A stretch of DNA of 64,000 nucleotides, taken from assembly GCA_028284185.1 (NCBI GenBank), contig JANQSG010000013.1, positions 1-64,000 on the forward strand, written 5' to 3'. This stretch comes from Kangiella sp. (GTDB taxonomy: Bacteria; Pseudomonadota; Gammaproteobacteria; Enterobacterales; Kangiellaceae). This document shows, in pieces, positions 10,221 to 16,693 of this stretch (positions are counted from its first letter, which is position 1; each line of letters begins with the position of its first letter). Both the position numbers and the translations under genes were made by a program. The notes below the pieces were generated by a model. The model had not been told where the DNA came from. It worked only from the letters and a program-made list of their open reading frames with translations, and did no database searches.

Positions 10221-11207
10221 TTACGCTGCTTCAGCCGTTAACTTTTCAGCCACCCGCATCACCGCACTACGCGCACGATTATTGCGACTTAATTCTTCTT
10301 CGCCCGCTTTGACAAATTTACCCACGCGCTTCATGCTGCGCTTGATCTGATCTTCAGTAATAGGCAAACCCGCTGGCAAATCCTGACCTTTTTCCTGATC
10401 GCGAATAAACTGCTTCACAATCCGGTCTTCCAGCGAATGAAAACTTATCGCCACCAAACGGCCACCTTTAGTCAAGGCTCTAACCGATTGCTCCAACACC
10501 GCCTTTAAATCATCCAATTCACTGTTTACCGCAATACGGATGGCTTGAAAGCAACGCGTCGCCGGATGCTTGTGTTTTTCCCAGCGAGGATGTGCTTCCG
10601 CGATAATATTGGCCAATTGCTTGGTGGTTTCGATGGACTCTTGCGCTCTTTTTTCGCAAATAGCACGCGCAATGCGTTTGGCATAGCGTTCCTCACCGTA
10701 AGCCTTAAACACAAACACCATGTCGGCTTCTTTAGTATTGGCAATCCAATCCGCCGCCGTTTGGCCCTCGCTCGAATTCATACGCATATCCAAAGGCCCG
10801 TCCTGCATAAAACTGAAACCACGTTCAGCCTGATCCAGTTGCGGCGAAGAAACGCCTAAATCCATCAGGATCCCATCCACCTTACCAAGCCAACCAAGAC
10901 TGGTAACCACTTGTTCTAATTGAGAAAAACTGTCATGGACTATGCTAAAACGAGGATCTTCCTGGGCTAACTTTTCTGCTACGGCTATCGCTTGTGGATC
11001 TTTATCAAAGGCTAATAACTGGCTTTCATCACTCAATCGAGAGAGCAGTTCCCGGCTATGACCTCCTCGGCCAAAAGTACAATCAATAAAGATACCGTCT
11101 ATCTTCTGTGAGCTCTCATCGTCGGCTATTTGCAGCTTTTTGCCTTGCACCAGTGCCTCCACTGCTTCAAAAAGTAGCACTGCATCATGTGGCTGTTGCG
11201 GGTTCAT
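10221..11207 (-). CDS. rsmH: 16S rRNA m4C1402 methyltransferase RsmH (MraW)
   Basis: RsmH methylates N4 of C1402 in 16S rRNA, using S-adenosylmethionine. The 328-residue protein has a SAM-binding motif IDCTFGRGGHSRELL near residues 41-55, MDLGVSSPQLDQAERGFSF in the middle, and a C-terminal ISFHSLEDRIVKQF motif; all are family hallmarks. It follows mraZ by two bases. Its functional partner RsmI, which adds the 2'-O-methyl group to the same nucleotide, is encoded at 15554-16450, so both C1402 modifications are covered in this window. Confidence 0.96.
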   Translation of the reverse strand: MNPQQPHDAVLLFEAVEALVQGKKLQIADDESSQKIDGIFIDCTFGRGGHSRELLSRLSDESQLLAFDKDPQAIAVAEKLAQEDPRFSIVHDSFSQLEQVVTSLGWLGKVDGILMDLGVSSPQLDQAERGFSFMQDGPLDMRMNSSEGQTAADWIANTKEADMVFVFKAYGEERYAKRIARAICEKRAQESIETTKQLANIIAEAHPRWEKHKHPATRCFQAIRIAVNSELDDLKAVLEQSVRALTKGGRLVAISFHSLEDRIVKQFIRDQEKGQDLPAGLPITEDQIKRSMKRVGKFVKAGEEELSRNNRARSAVMRVAEKLTAEAA

Positions 11208-11209
11208 CG

Positions 11210-11665
11210 CTAGAAGCTCAACTCCGGCAAAGCATCCGCATCCAACGGCATATCGGCCATTGCTGCCACATCCTCATTAATCTTGTTATGCCAGTTTTCC
11301 TCATTCCAGATCTGGAATGTTTTGCCCTGACCCGCCAACATCAGTTGCTTTTCGAGCTGTGCGTGCTCACGCAGCACCGGCGGCAGTAAAATACGACCAT
11401 TGCCATCAATTTCGTGCTCAGAAGCATGGCCCAATAACATTCGTTTGACGCGACGCTGATTTGGGTCCGTATTGGAAAAAGTTTCCAGTTTGGCTTCAAG
11501 CTGTTCCCAATGAGGAAGCGGGAACAATAATAGGCATGGATCAAATAAATCAATGGTGACTACAATTTGGTTAGCGCAGGCATCATGGAAGCGCTGACGG
11601 TACTTCGCAGGAATTGCGATCCGCCCTTTTGCATCCATATTGATGGCATTTGCGCCTCTAAACAT
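11210..11665 (-). CDS. mraZ: Transcriptional regulator MraZ
   Basis: MraZ is an AbrB-fold, ring-forming DNA-binding protein that represses its own dcw promoter. With the ATG at 11665 it has 151 residues. It starts MFRGANAINMDAKGRIAIP and contains two SpoVT/AbrB-like repeats, the second with HEIDGNGRILLPPVLREHA. The frame is open for 23 codons upstream, but those AT-rich codons do not resemble MraZ. It is the first gene of the dcw operon. Four repeated boxes matching its expected operator lie about 100 bases upstream (11761-11800). Confidence 0.94.
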   Translation of the reverse strand: MFRGANAINMDAKGRIAIPAKYRQRFHDACANQIVVTIDLFDPCLLLFPLPHWEQLEAKLETFSNTDPNQRRVKRMLLGHASEHEIDGNGRILLPPVLREHAQLEKQLMLAGQGKTFQIWNEENWHNKINEDVAAMADMPLDADALPELSF

Positions 11666-11760
11666 TATAATAACCCATTGTTTTTTAAATAAAATTTGGA
11701 GATTTTTTTGATTTAGCCAGAAGCCGTAATTCAATTTTTATCACTGATTGGAATTACGAT

Positions 11761-11800
11761 CCACTTTATGACACTTTTCTCCACTTCTCGCCACTATAGA
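11761..11800 (-). promoter_or_regulatory. MraZ operator: four 10-bp direct repeats
   Basis: Read on the minus strand, AGTGG, AGTGG, AGTGT and AGTGG recur at exactly 10-base intervals across 40 bases, with A/G-rich spacers. MraZ is known to bind tandem short boxes containing TGG/GTG spaced by one helical turn upstream of mraZ. The array starts within the -10 box and covers the start of transcription, so bound MraZ would block RNA polymerase. The third box is degenerate (AGTGT). Confidence 0.75.
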
Positions 11801-11821
11801 AGTTTGAAGGTTTTTTTGCAA
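11793..11821 (-). promoter_or_regulatory. Predicted sigma-70 promoter of the dcw operon
   Basis: On the minus strand a -35 box TTGCAA (11816-11821) and a -10 box TATAGT (11793-11798) are separated by exactly 17 bases. Transcription would begin near 11786, leaving about a 120-base leader before mraZ. The -10 box lies inside the first of four MraZ boxes, which is the arrangement expected for autorepression. Prediction from sequence only. Confidence 0.7.
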
Positions 11822-12049
11822 GCAAAAATCACCCGAAAAATGTGAGAAATGTCTTTATTTTCCAACAACTTAGCTGAAGTTAGTGAGCGCAAACAAACAC
11901 TAAAAAATAAAAGTGTTATTTTTCAGAAAATTAAGGTGATAAGTTAGAAATTACTTTAAGTTAGATAATAATAAGACGGATTATTTTTTGCATTTGCTGA
12001 AAAAAGCGTAAAAACAGGGAAAAGCCGAGTAAAGCAAAAACAAGTGCAA
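11822..12049. other. AT-rich intergenic stretch upstream of the dcw promoter
   Basis: Between the dcw promoter and the stop codon of the DUF1569-like gene the sequence is A/T-rich with purine runs. I see no open frame, RNA gene or clear terminator hairpin in it. It may contain upstream promoter elements for mraZ. Confidence 0.5.
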
Positions 12050-12583
12050 CTAAGAAACCGGCTCAATTTCTTGTGCATGATTTAACAAATGCAGCAGGTG
12101 CGCTATTTCATATTCACGCTTGCTCAGTTCACCATAAGCAAAATGTTCTTTAAGTTCACCCTGAAAAGCCTTAAAGTCGATAAATGCTTGTTTTAATTGA
12201 GATAATGCCGTTGTTTCGGCCATCGTTGGATCTAAAGCGGCGGCGCCTGGAATGGCCTCCGACAAACCATGATTCATAGAACCTTTGGCCTTAAATACGC
12301 CAAAAGCAGCAGAACCAATGGTCGATTTAAAGACTTCCGACTTATGCTCGGGGAAGCCCTGCATGGAAAAGTGAATACTTTGTGCGCAGTGCTGATAAAT
12401 TTCGCTCAAACTCCAATTACCAGTAGCTTTTAAGTGCTGTTTTGAAAAATCTTCGAGCAAAGACAAAGCATAATCAAGGGTATAAATTTCAGAAGCATCA
12501 GAAGTTTTAACCCAAATATAGCCACCAACTCCAGCAATTGCAGAGCCTGCGGCAATGGTTTTTATAAGGTTTCTGCGTTTCAT
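12050..12583 (-). CDS. DUF1569-like (DinB-fold) protein with possible Tat signal
   Basis: This 177-residue protein begins MKRRNLIKTIAAGSAIAGVGG: a twin-arginine-like pair, a hydrophobic stretch, then a charged mature part, suggesting export or membrane anchoring. The C-terminal part contains HFAYGELSKREYEIAHLLHLLNH (positions about 147-169), the pattern I associate with DUF1569 proteins, a branch of the DinB four-helix superfamily whose histidines can bind metal. The substrate is unknown. It is transcribed in the dcw direction but upstream of the dcw promoter, 28 bases after a lipoprotein gene. The family call is from memory of the motif and moderately sure; the function is not known. Confidence 0.65.
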   Translation of the reverse strand: MKRRNLIKTIAAGSAIAGVGGYIWVKTSDASEIYTLDYALSLLEDFSKQHLKATGNWSLSEIYQHCAQSIHFSMQGFPEHKSEVFKSTIGSAAFGVFKAKGSMNHGLSEAIPGAAALDPTMAETTALSQLKQAFIDFKAFQGELKEHFAYGELSKREYEIAHLLHLLNHAQEIEPVS

Positions 12584-12611
12584 AAGTTAGGAGCTAATAA
12601 TAAAACTATCC

Positions 12612-13235
12612 TTAATTAATAATTGGTGTTTCGATGGCACTGTGAGATGTCGAACCGCCAATTTGTTTACTCGAAAAACCGGAAGGTAAACTATTAATAA
12701 TTGAAGTTTCTACTATTTTCGGATATTTATTTTTGAATATCTGTAAGTCACGAGAAAATTCATTTCTTTGATGCACTGTCGCATCTACTTTCCACATAGC
12801 ACTAGATTTACGACTTACAAAATGATAGTTGCCTATATAGGTAGCTTTTCCTGGCTTGACCTCAAACGCTATATTTATAGGCTCTGAAGAGGAATTCGAA
12901 TAAGTTCCTGAATTAATTCCCCATCGCAAAACTTTATATTTTCCTGATTGCATTTTAATAGCAAAAATTTTGCCTTTAACTCGCCCATTATCGATATCTT
13001 TTTTTTCAAATAAACTGGCGGGAGTTCCATAAGCAAATTGCACAAATTTTCTGTCAGAATTAGTTCCAAAACTTAAATTATAATCTGAAACTGTTCCATC
13101 AACCGTTATAGATAAGAATACTAAACCCTCTTTAGATTTATTATCCAATCGATAATTTTTACTAACACTTGAGGTTGCGCATCCAGAAAGTATCAAAATA
13201 CAAGCCACAATAAAAATTAAATATAGCCTCATCAC
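12612..13235 (-). CDS. Putative lipoprotein of unknown function
   Basis: The 207-residue product has a lipoprotein signal peptide ending in the lipobox LSGC (Cys at about residue 18). The mature protein is rich in Ser and Lys, with many beta-prone segments (GLVFLSITVDGTVSDYNLSF, KATYIGNYHFVSR). This pattern suggests a small beta-sandwich lipoprotein in the outer or inner membrane. I do not recognise a family. It sits upstream of the DUF1569-like gene with a 28-base gap, so the two may be co-transcribed. The AT-rich composition differs somewhat from the dcw genes and suggests a variable gene. Confidence 0.6.
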   Translation of the reverse strand: MMRLYLIFIVACILILSGCATSSVSKNYRLDNKSKEGLVFLSITVDGTVSDYNLSFGTNSDRKFVQFAYGTPASLFEKKDIDNGRVKGKIFAIKMQSGKYKVLRWGINSGTYSNSSSEPINIAFEVKPGKATYIGNYHFVSRKSSAMWKVDATVHQRNEFSRDLQIFKNKYPKIVETSIINSLPSGFSSKQIGGSTSHSAIETPIIN

Positions 13236-13261
13236 ATCCCCTTCTTGTATAAATTATAATA

Positions 13262-13294
13262 GATTGCCACGCTCGTTCCTCGCTCGCAATGACG
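13262..13294. repeat. Dispersed palindromic repeat (REP/RPE-like)
   Basis: The sequence is a run of GATTGCCACGCTCGTTCC followed by TCGCTCGCAATGACGG. It forms an imperfect hairpin (ATTGC...GCAAT outer arms, CGCTCG/CGAGCG type inner symmetry). Short elements of this kind are scattered between genes in many bacteria and usually mark non-coding DNA downstream of genes. Only one copy is visible in the window. Confidence 0.55.
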
Positions 13295-13503
13295 GTTATG
13301 GGGCTAGCTGGTAAGCCGATTTTCTTCATAAAAAAACTCATTCGTCAGAATGACAATCTATTATTTAACAGCAGTGCCCTAAAACAGTTATGGAGCTGGC
13401 CGGCAAGCCGATGCTCTTCATAAAAGCGTCATGGACAGTCATTCGTCAGAATGACGACGTATTATTTTCCAGCAAATATCCTAAAACAGTTATGGAGCTG
13501 GCC
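13294..13503 (-). repeat. Tandem partial copies of the rnpB 3' end
   Basis: The last segment of the RNase P RNA and its immediate downstream sequence recur twice beyond the gene end. The string AAAACAGTTATGGAGCTGGCC starts at 13483 (authentic 3' end) and again at 13381, a period of 102 bases. A more degenerate third copy (GGTTATGGGGCTAGCTGG) begins at 13294. Each unit also carries a copy of the rnpB segment around GACAGTCATTCGTC and a GTCATTC/GAATGAC hairpin. E. coli rnpB is likewise followed by tandem repeats containing its 3' end. Confidence 0.8.
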
Positions 13504-13983
13504 GATAAGCCGGATTCTGTCATGGACAGTCATTCGTCTAGGCCATCAATCACTCAATGGCTCCAGCAACCTACCCGGTTCCAACGCGAGCCACGCCATA
13601 CGGAACCCTATTTGGTTTTGCTTCGAGTGGAGTTTACCTCGCCGCTCACTGTTACCAGAAGCGCGGTGCGCTCTTACCGCACCATTTCACCCTTACCTCC
13701 TAAGAGACTGCCTTGAGCAAATTCTTTGCCACTACTTTGTTAAAATATAATTTATGTGCTCATGTATGTTTATACACTGCCCGCATAAATCATATTTTGC
13801 CGTGTATTGGCTTCGTCCTCACTCAAGGCAACCCCTTAGGTTTGGCGGTATTTTTTCTGCTGCACTGGTCGTCGGCTTACGCCGCCCAGGCGTTACCTGG
13901 CACCCTGCTCTGTGAAGTCCGGACTTTCCTCTCCCTTATGATTCATAAGCCCATAAGGCAGCGACTGTCTGGCCAGCTCCATG
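13489..13983 (-). ncRNA. rnpB: RNase P RNA (bacterial type A, enlarged P12)
   Basis: This is the catalytic RNA that trims tRNA 5' leaders together with RnpA. On the minus strand the ends form P1: ATGGAGCTGGCC (13982-13971) pairs with GGCCAGCTCCAT (13503-13492). Conserved blocks in order are CCAGACAGTCGC, GAGGAAAGTCCGGACTTC (P4 side), GCCAGGTAACGCCTGG, GACGACCAGTGCAGCAG, AGGTAAGGGTGAAA, GGTAAGAGCGCACCG, GGTAAACTCCACTCG, AACCGGGTAGG and CTAGACGAATGACTGTCC. Length is about 495 bases, against about 377 in E. coli. The excess is a roughly 104-base loop capped by an 8-bp stem at 13710-13829 in the P12 region. The ends are estimated from P1 pairing. Confidence 0.96.
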
Positions 13984-13989
13984 CCCGCA

Positions 13990-14018
13990 AGTGTGGTCAA
14001 TTCAGAATAAAAAGGCAA
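13990..14018 (-). promoter_or_regulatory. rnpB: Possible rnpB promoter
   Basis: On the minus strand TTGCCT (14013-14018) and CACACT (13990-13995) are 17 bases apart, followed by a GC-rich discriminator and a predicted start near 13983, coinciding with the P1 5' end. The -10 box is a poor match (3 of 6), but spacing and the GC-rich discriminator, typical of growth-rate controlled stable RNA promoters, support it. Confidence 0.45.
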
Positions 14019-14051
14019 GCAAAATCAAAGATCACTGATACATTAAGGCTT

Positions 14052-14082
14052 AAAATGGATCCCCGCTTACGTGGGGATGACC
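14052..14082. repeat. Small palindromic intergenic repeat (GGATCCCCGC... type)
   Basis: ATCCCCGC (14059-14066) and GTGGGGAT (14071-14078) form an 8-bp stem with one G-U pair around a four-base loop, inside GGATCCCCGCTTACGTGGGG. Elements with this look are widespread dispersed repeats in gammaproteobacteria. It lies just upstream of the rnpB promoter, in a region with no gene. Confidence 0.5.
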
Positions 14083-14146
14083 TGCTTTCTTTAACAACAC
14101 CTTAATATTAAAACTTTTCAACCAAAGCAAAGCATAATGGCGTGCA

Positions 14147-14178
14147 TAAAAAAGCCCTTGAAAATCAAGGGCTTTTTA
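14147..14178 (-). terminator. Rho-independent terminator after the 14196-14564 gene
   Basis: A 9-bp perfect stem AGCCCTTGA/TCAAGGGCT (14153-14161 with 14165-14173) has a three-base loop and runs of A and T on both sides. It can act in both directions, but the upstream gene on the minus strand ends only 18 bases away. Confidence 0.85.
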
Positions 14179-14195
14179 GAAGAATCGAGTGTTTA

Positions 14196-14564
14196 TCATT
14201 TATTTTTATCAAATAAGCTCACCACATTGGTATCTATTTCTGATAGCTGCTCTATAGGTTCATCCTGAGTAACTTCGTTTTGATAGTAATACTGATTACG
14301 CTGAACATGCTCATCCAACTTCTTAAACCATTGCATGGTATGGTTAGCTTTATGTGCAGGATCGTAACGCCCAGTCAGAGCTTCAGCATATTCCATAATC
14401 AACCGCTTAGCTTCAATTTCAGCAGGAATTGGGTTTTCTAAAGCAGAGGCAATGGTGTAATTTTGATCCCGTTTTTTAGCCGAACGATAGCCTCTTGAAA
14501 ACACAAGCAGGCCCAGCCCCATTATCACTATGGGGAATAAAACTAATAATAAATCCATCATCAT
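14196..14564 (-). CDS. Small single-pass membrane protein, unknown
   Basis: The 122-residue product has one N-terminal hydrophobic segment (residues about 4-24, LLLVLFPIVIMGLGLLVFSRG) and a basic stretch RSAKKRD on the cytoplasmic side. The rest is a hydrophilic, largely helical domain with many charged residues (IEAKRLIMEYAEALTGRYDP). Starts at Met1, Met2 or Met3 are all possible. I do not recognise a family. A strong terminator follows immediately. It may share a transcript with the membrane protein gene upstream (32-base gap). Confidence 0.55.
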   Translation of the reverse strand: MMMDLLLVLFPIVIMGLGLLVFSRGYRSAKKRDQNYTIASALENPIPAEIEAKRLIMEYAEALTGRYDPAHKANHTMQWFKKLDEHVQRNQYYYQNEVTQDEPIEQLSEIDTNVVSLFDKNK

Positions 14565-14595
14565 TTTTTAAGTTTTTATTAAATTTCGTTAGTTT

Positions 14596-15084
14596 TCAAT
14601 GCTTAGCCGTAAATCGACTCCTGATAAACTTTACCAGAAGTAATGCTATTGGTGCAAATAAATAAGCTAAAATTAACCAACTTACTGTAACATCGCTGAT
14701 CCCATATATTTCTTTCAAGTAGTTAGTATTGAGGAAATTTCTTTCAAAGTGCCTACCAACTGTAATGAAAGAACCTATTAAAACTAGTATAGCAATAGGT
14801 ATTGATATCTTCTGAATCTGAGGGTTTTCCTTAGTTATTTTAACTATTATCAATAGGCTTACAAAATTTACTGTAGCCCAAACCAGATACCACACAGCTT
14901 TTACATTTTCTATTTGGAATAAGGGCTTATGAATAATTCTAGCAAACAAATCTACTAGAATTAAAAGCCATGTCAATTTAGACATGGCCTTAATATCTAA
15001 GGCATAGTAAATAATCCCAATTCCAACTAATACTATAAAATTTGCATTTATTATTACTGTGAATAACTCAAAACTCATCGACAA
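14596..15084 (-). CDS. Multi-pass membrane protein, unknown
   Basis: The 162-residue protein consists almost entirely of hydrophobic segments: about residues 8-28, 36-50, 65-83, 93-112 and 133-153, giving about five membrane spans. The C-terminus is basic (KFIRSRFTAKH), suggesting it is cytoplasmic. There is no recognisable catalytic motif. The gene is AT-rich, like its small neighbours, and lies between the repeat-peptide gene and another membrane protein. No function can be assigned. Confidence 0.55.
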   Translation of the reverse strand: MSMSFELFTVIINANFIVLVGIGIIYYALDIKAMSKLTWLLILVDLFARIIHKPLFQIENVKAVWYLVWATVNFVSLLIIVKITKENPQIQKISIPIAILVLIGSFITVGRHFERNFLNTNYLKEIYGISDVTVSWLILAYLFAPIALLLVKFIRSRFTAKH

Positions 15085-15169
15085 TAGCTATTTTATATTA
15101 TTTTGATAGCTATATTGTTTATGATTATTAAGCTAATCAAATTTATTTATAAAAATTGAGAATAGCCTT

Positions 15170-15409
15170 TTAAGCTACTGGCTCAACGCCACCATGACCG
15201 CCTACGGCTACTGGCTCAACGCCACCATGACCGCCTACGGCTACTGGCTCAACGCCACCATGACCACCTACGGCTACTGGCTCAACGCCACCATGACCAC
15301 CTACGGCTACTGGCTCAACGCCACCATGACCACCTACAGCCGAAGCTGTCATAGAAAAAGAAGCAAGCGAAAGCAAGCCTATTACTCCAAGAAGAGTACG
15401 TATATTCAT
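15170..15409 (-). CDS. Secreted peptide made of five identical 11-residue repeats
   Basis: The 79-residue product has a classic Sec signal peptide of 24 residues ending in ASA (MNIRTLLGVIGLLSLASFSM then TASA). The whole mature part is five exact copies of VGGHGGVEPVA. No other residues follow cleavage. The DNA repeats are 33 bases each (15173-15337) and almost identical; only one base differs between copies 1-2 and 3-5. Near-identity with silent variation suggests recent expansion or homogenisation. Start support is GGGG eight bases upstream of the ATG. The Gly-His-Gly motifs could bind metal, or the repeats could be cores of a processed peptide; both are guesses. There is no recognised family and no modification enzyme nearby. 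Confidence 0.65.
   Translation of the reverse strand: MNIRTLLGVIGLLSLASFSMTASAVGGHGGVEPVAVGGHGGVEPVAVGGHGGVEPVAVGGHGGVEPVAVGGHGGVEPVA
15173..15337 (-). repeat. Five tandem 33-bp repeats inside a coding sequence
   Basis: Five head-to-tail units of 33 bases encode VGGHGGVEPVA. The unit length is a multiple of three, so copy-number change keeps the frame. Copies differ at one position (GCC/ACC on the plus strand in the GACCxCCTAC segment). No spacers exist, so it is a coding minisatellite. Confidence 0.95.
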
Positions 15410-15553
15410 ATGTTTACCCCTATAAAATCAGATGAATTAACTAAGAAATATTAAACAAACGTACGATATCATAGAATTTTTTCCAAGAATGTTAACTGGT
15501 CGATCCTATTTTTTCTAAGCCTTTGATTTATAAGGGTTAGCGCTGGTTAAAAT

Positions 15554-16450
15554 TTAACCTTTTCCTTGAATTTCGAGCGCTAACTGATAGAGTTTCTGCT
15601 TCTTTTTTCCAGTAATTTTGGCGGCAATTTTGGCAGCTTTGTTGGGAGCTAATTCAGTCAACAACTCCATAAGTAATTGCTTACTATCAGTGTCAACTTT
15701 ATTTACAGTCCCTGTTTGCCCTTCAATCAACAAAACAAATTCTCCTTTTTGCTGATTGGGATCTTGGGAGATCTGCTGCTTTAATTGCTCTAGTGAACCG
15801 CTCAAAACAGTTTCAAAGGTTTTGGTCAATTCACGTCCAATCACCGCCTGTCGTTGACCAAAAATGTCAATAATATCGGCTAAACAAGCCTTAATACGAT
15901 GTGATGATTCGTAGAAAACCAGGGTTTCACTATTGGAACAGAGCCCTTTAAGTTTTTGCTGTCGTGCACTGGATTTTGCCGGCAGGAAACCCCAAAAACT
16001 GAAACTGTCCGTTGCCAAACCGGCAACTGACAAAGCACTGATAATGGCGCTGGGACCAGGAATCGGGCTGATTTTATAGCCTTTTTGCCGTAATTCTCGT
16101 ACCAGTTTATAGCCAGGATCGCTAATCAGGGGAGTTCCTGCGTCTGAAATCAGAGCGATATTCAGGCCATTAGCCAGTTTCGCGGCTATTTGCTCTACTC
16201 TGGTCATTTCATTGTGTTCGTGCAAAGACAACATTTTGGTGTTGATGCCATAGTGCTGGCAAAGCCGCTGACTGTGGCGGGTATCTTCAGCGGCGATTAA
16301 GTCAACTTCTTGTAGGGTACGAATAGCACGCGCAGAAATATCGTCGATATTACCAATAGGTGTTGCGACCACATATAAGCAGCCAGCGGATTCTCCAGTT
16401 GTAGCTGATGGGTTGTTGCTCAGGTTATTGCTGGACTCTTTAGAACTCAT
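15554..16450 (-). CDS. rsmI: 16S rRNA 2'-O-ribose C1402 methyltransferase RsmI
   Basis: RsmI adds a 2'-O-methyl group to C1402 of 16S rRNA, complementing RsmH. The 298-residue protein has a low-complexity Ser/Asn-rich N-terminal extension of about 23 residues, then LYVVATPIGNIDDISARAI, AAEDTRHSQRL, LISDAGTPLISDPGYKLV and PIPGPSAIISALSVAG: the tetrapyrrole-methylase fold signatures of RsmI. It is divergent from lpoA and upstream of rnpB, the standard gammaproteobacterial order. The extension might be partly untranslated if a later start is used. Confidence 0.95.
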   Translation of the reverse strand: MSSKESSNNLSNNPSATTGESAGCLYVVATPIGNIDDISARAIRTLQEVDLIAAEDTRHSQRLCQHYGINTKMLSLHEHNEMTRVEQIAAKLANGLNIALISDAGTPLISDPGYKLVRELRQKGYKISPIPGPSAIISALSVAGLATDSFSFWGFLPAKSSARQQKLKGLCSNSETLVFYESSHRIKACLADIIDIFGQRQAVIGRELTKTFETVLSGSLEQLKQQISQDPNQQKGEFVLLIEGQTGTVNKVDTDSKQLLMELLTELAPNKAAKIAAKITGKKKQKLYQLALEIQGKG

Positions 16451-16693
16451 AATGTGGAACTCGTAATGTGGAATTCATAATAGTCATATCGTCAATATTT
16501 TGCTGGAATAGGAAGTTATTAATCGCCAATTGTCAGATCTTGTTAAAAGTTCTTGCCAAAACAGGGCTTGGCTTTGCCTAAAGCTAGCATAAAGCATAGA
16601 ATAAGCCGAATTGATAATAACCTTAACGCATTAATTTATCAGCTATTTTTACTGGAATTATTATTGTTTCAAAATGGCTGTGAGCATGGAATT

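Noticed and set aside
11666..11734. 23-codon upstream extension of mraZ
   Set aside because: No resemblance to MraZ; the ATG at 11665 yields the family's normal N-terminus.
13430..13460. GTCATTC/GAATGAC hairpin downstream of rnpB as terminator
   Set aside because: No T-run follows on the minus strand; it is probably part of the repeated rnpB 3' tail.
13390..14105. Several plus-strand open frames (13390-13716, 13451-13750, 13713-14105)
   Set aside because: They lie antisense to the RNase P RNA and its tail repeats, and have no ribosome sites or homology; non-coding.
15173..15337. Five 33-bp direct repeats, possibly a CRISPR array
   Set aside because: The copies are contiguous with no spacers and they encode an in-frame peptide repeat; they form a coding minisatellite.
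15194..15454. Plus-strand open frame across the same repeats (MTAYGYWLNATM pattern)
   Set aside because: It is the reverse complement of the signal-peptide gene; it lacks a signal or good start and follows from the repeat unit length.
16553..16693. 47-codon upstream extension of lpoA
   Set aside because: It would bury the lipoprotein signal peptide; the ATG at 16694 gives a proper lipobox.
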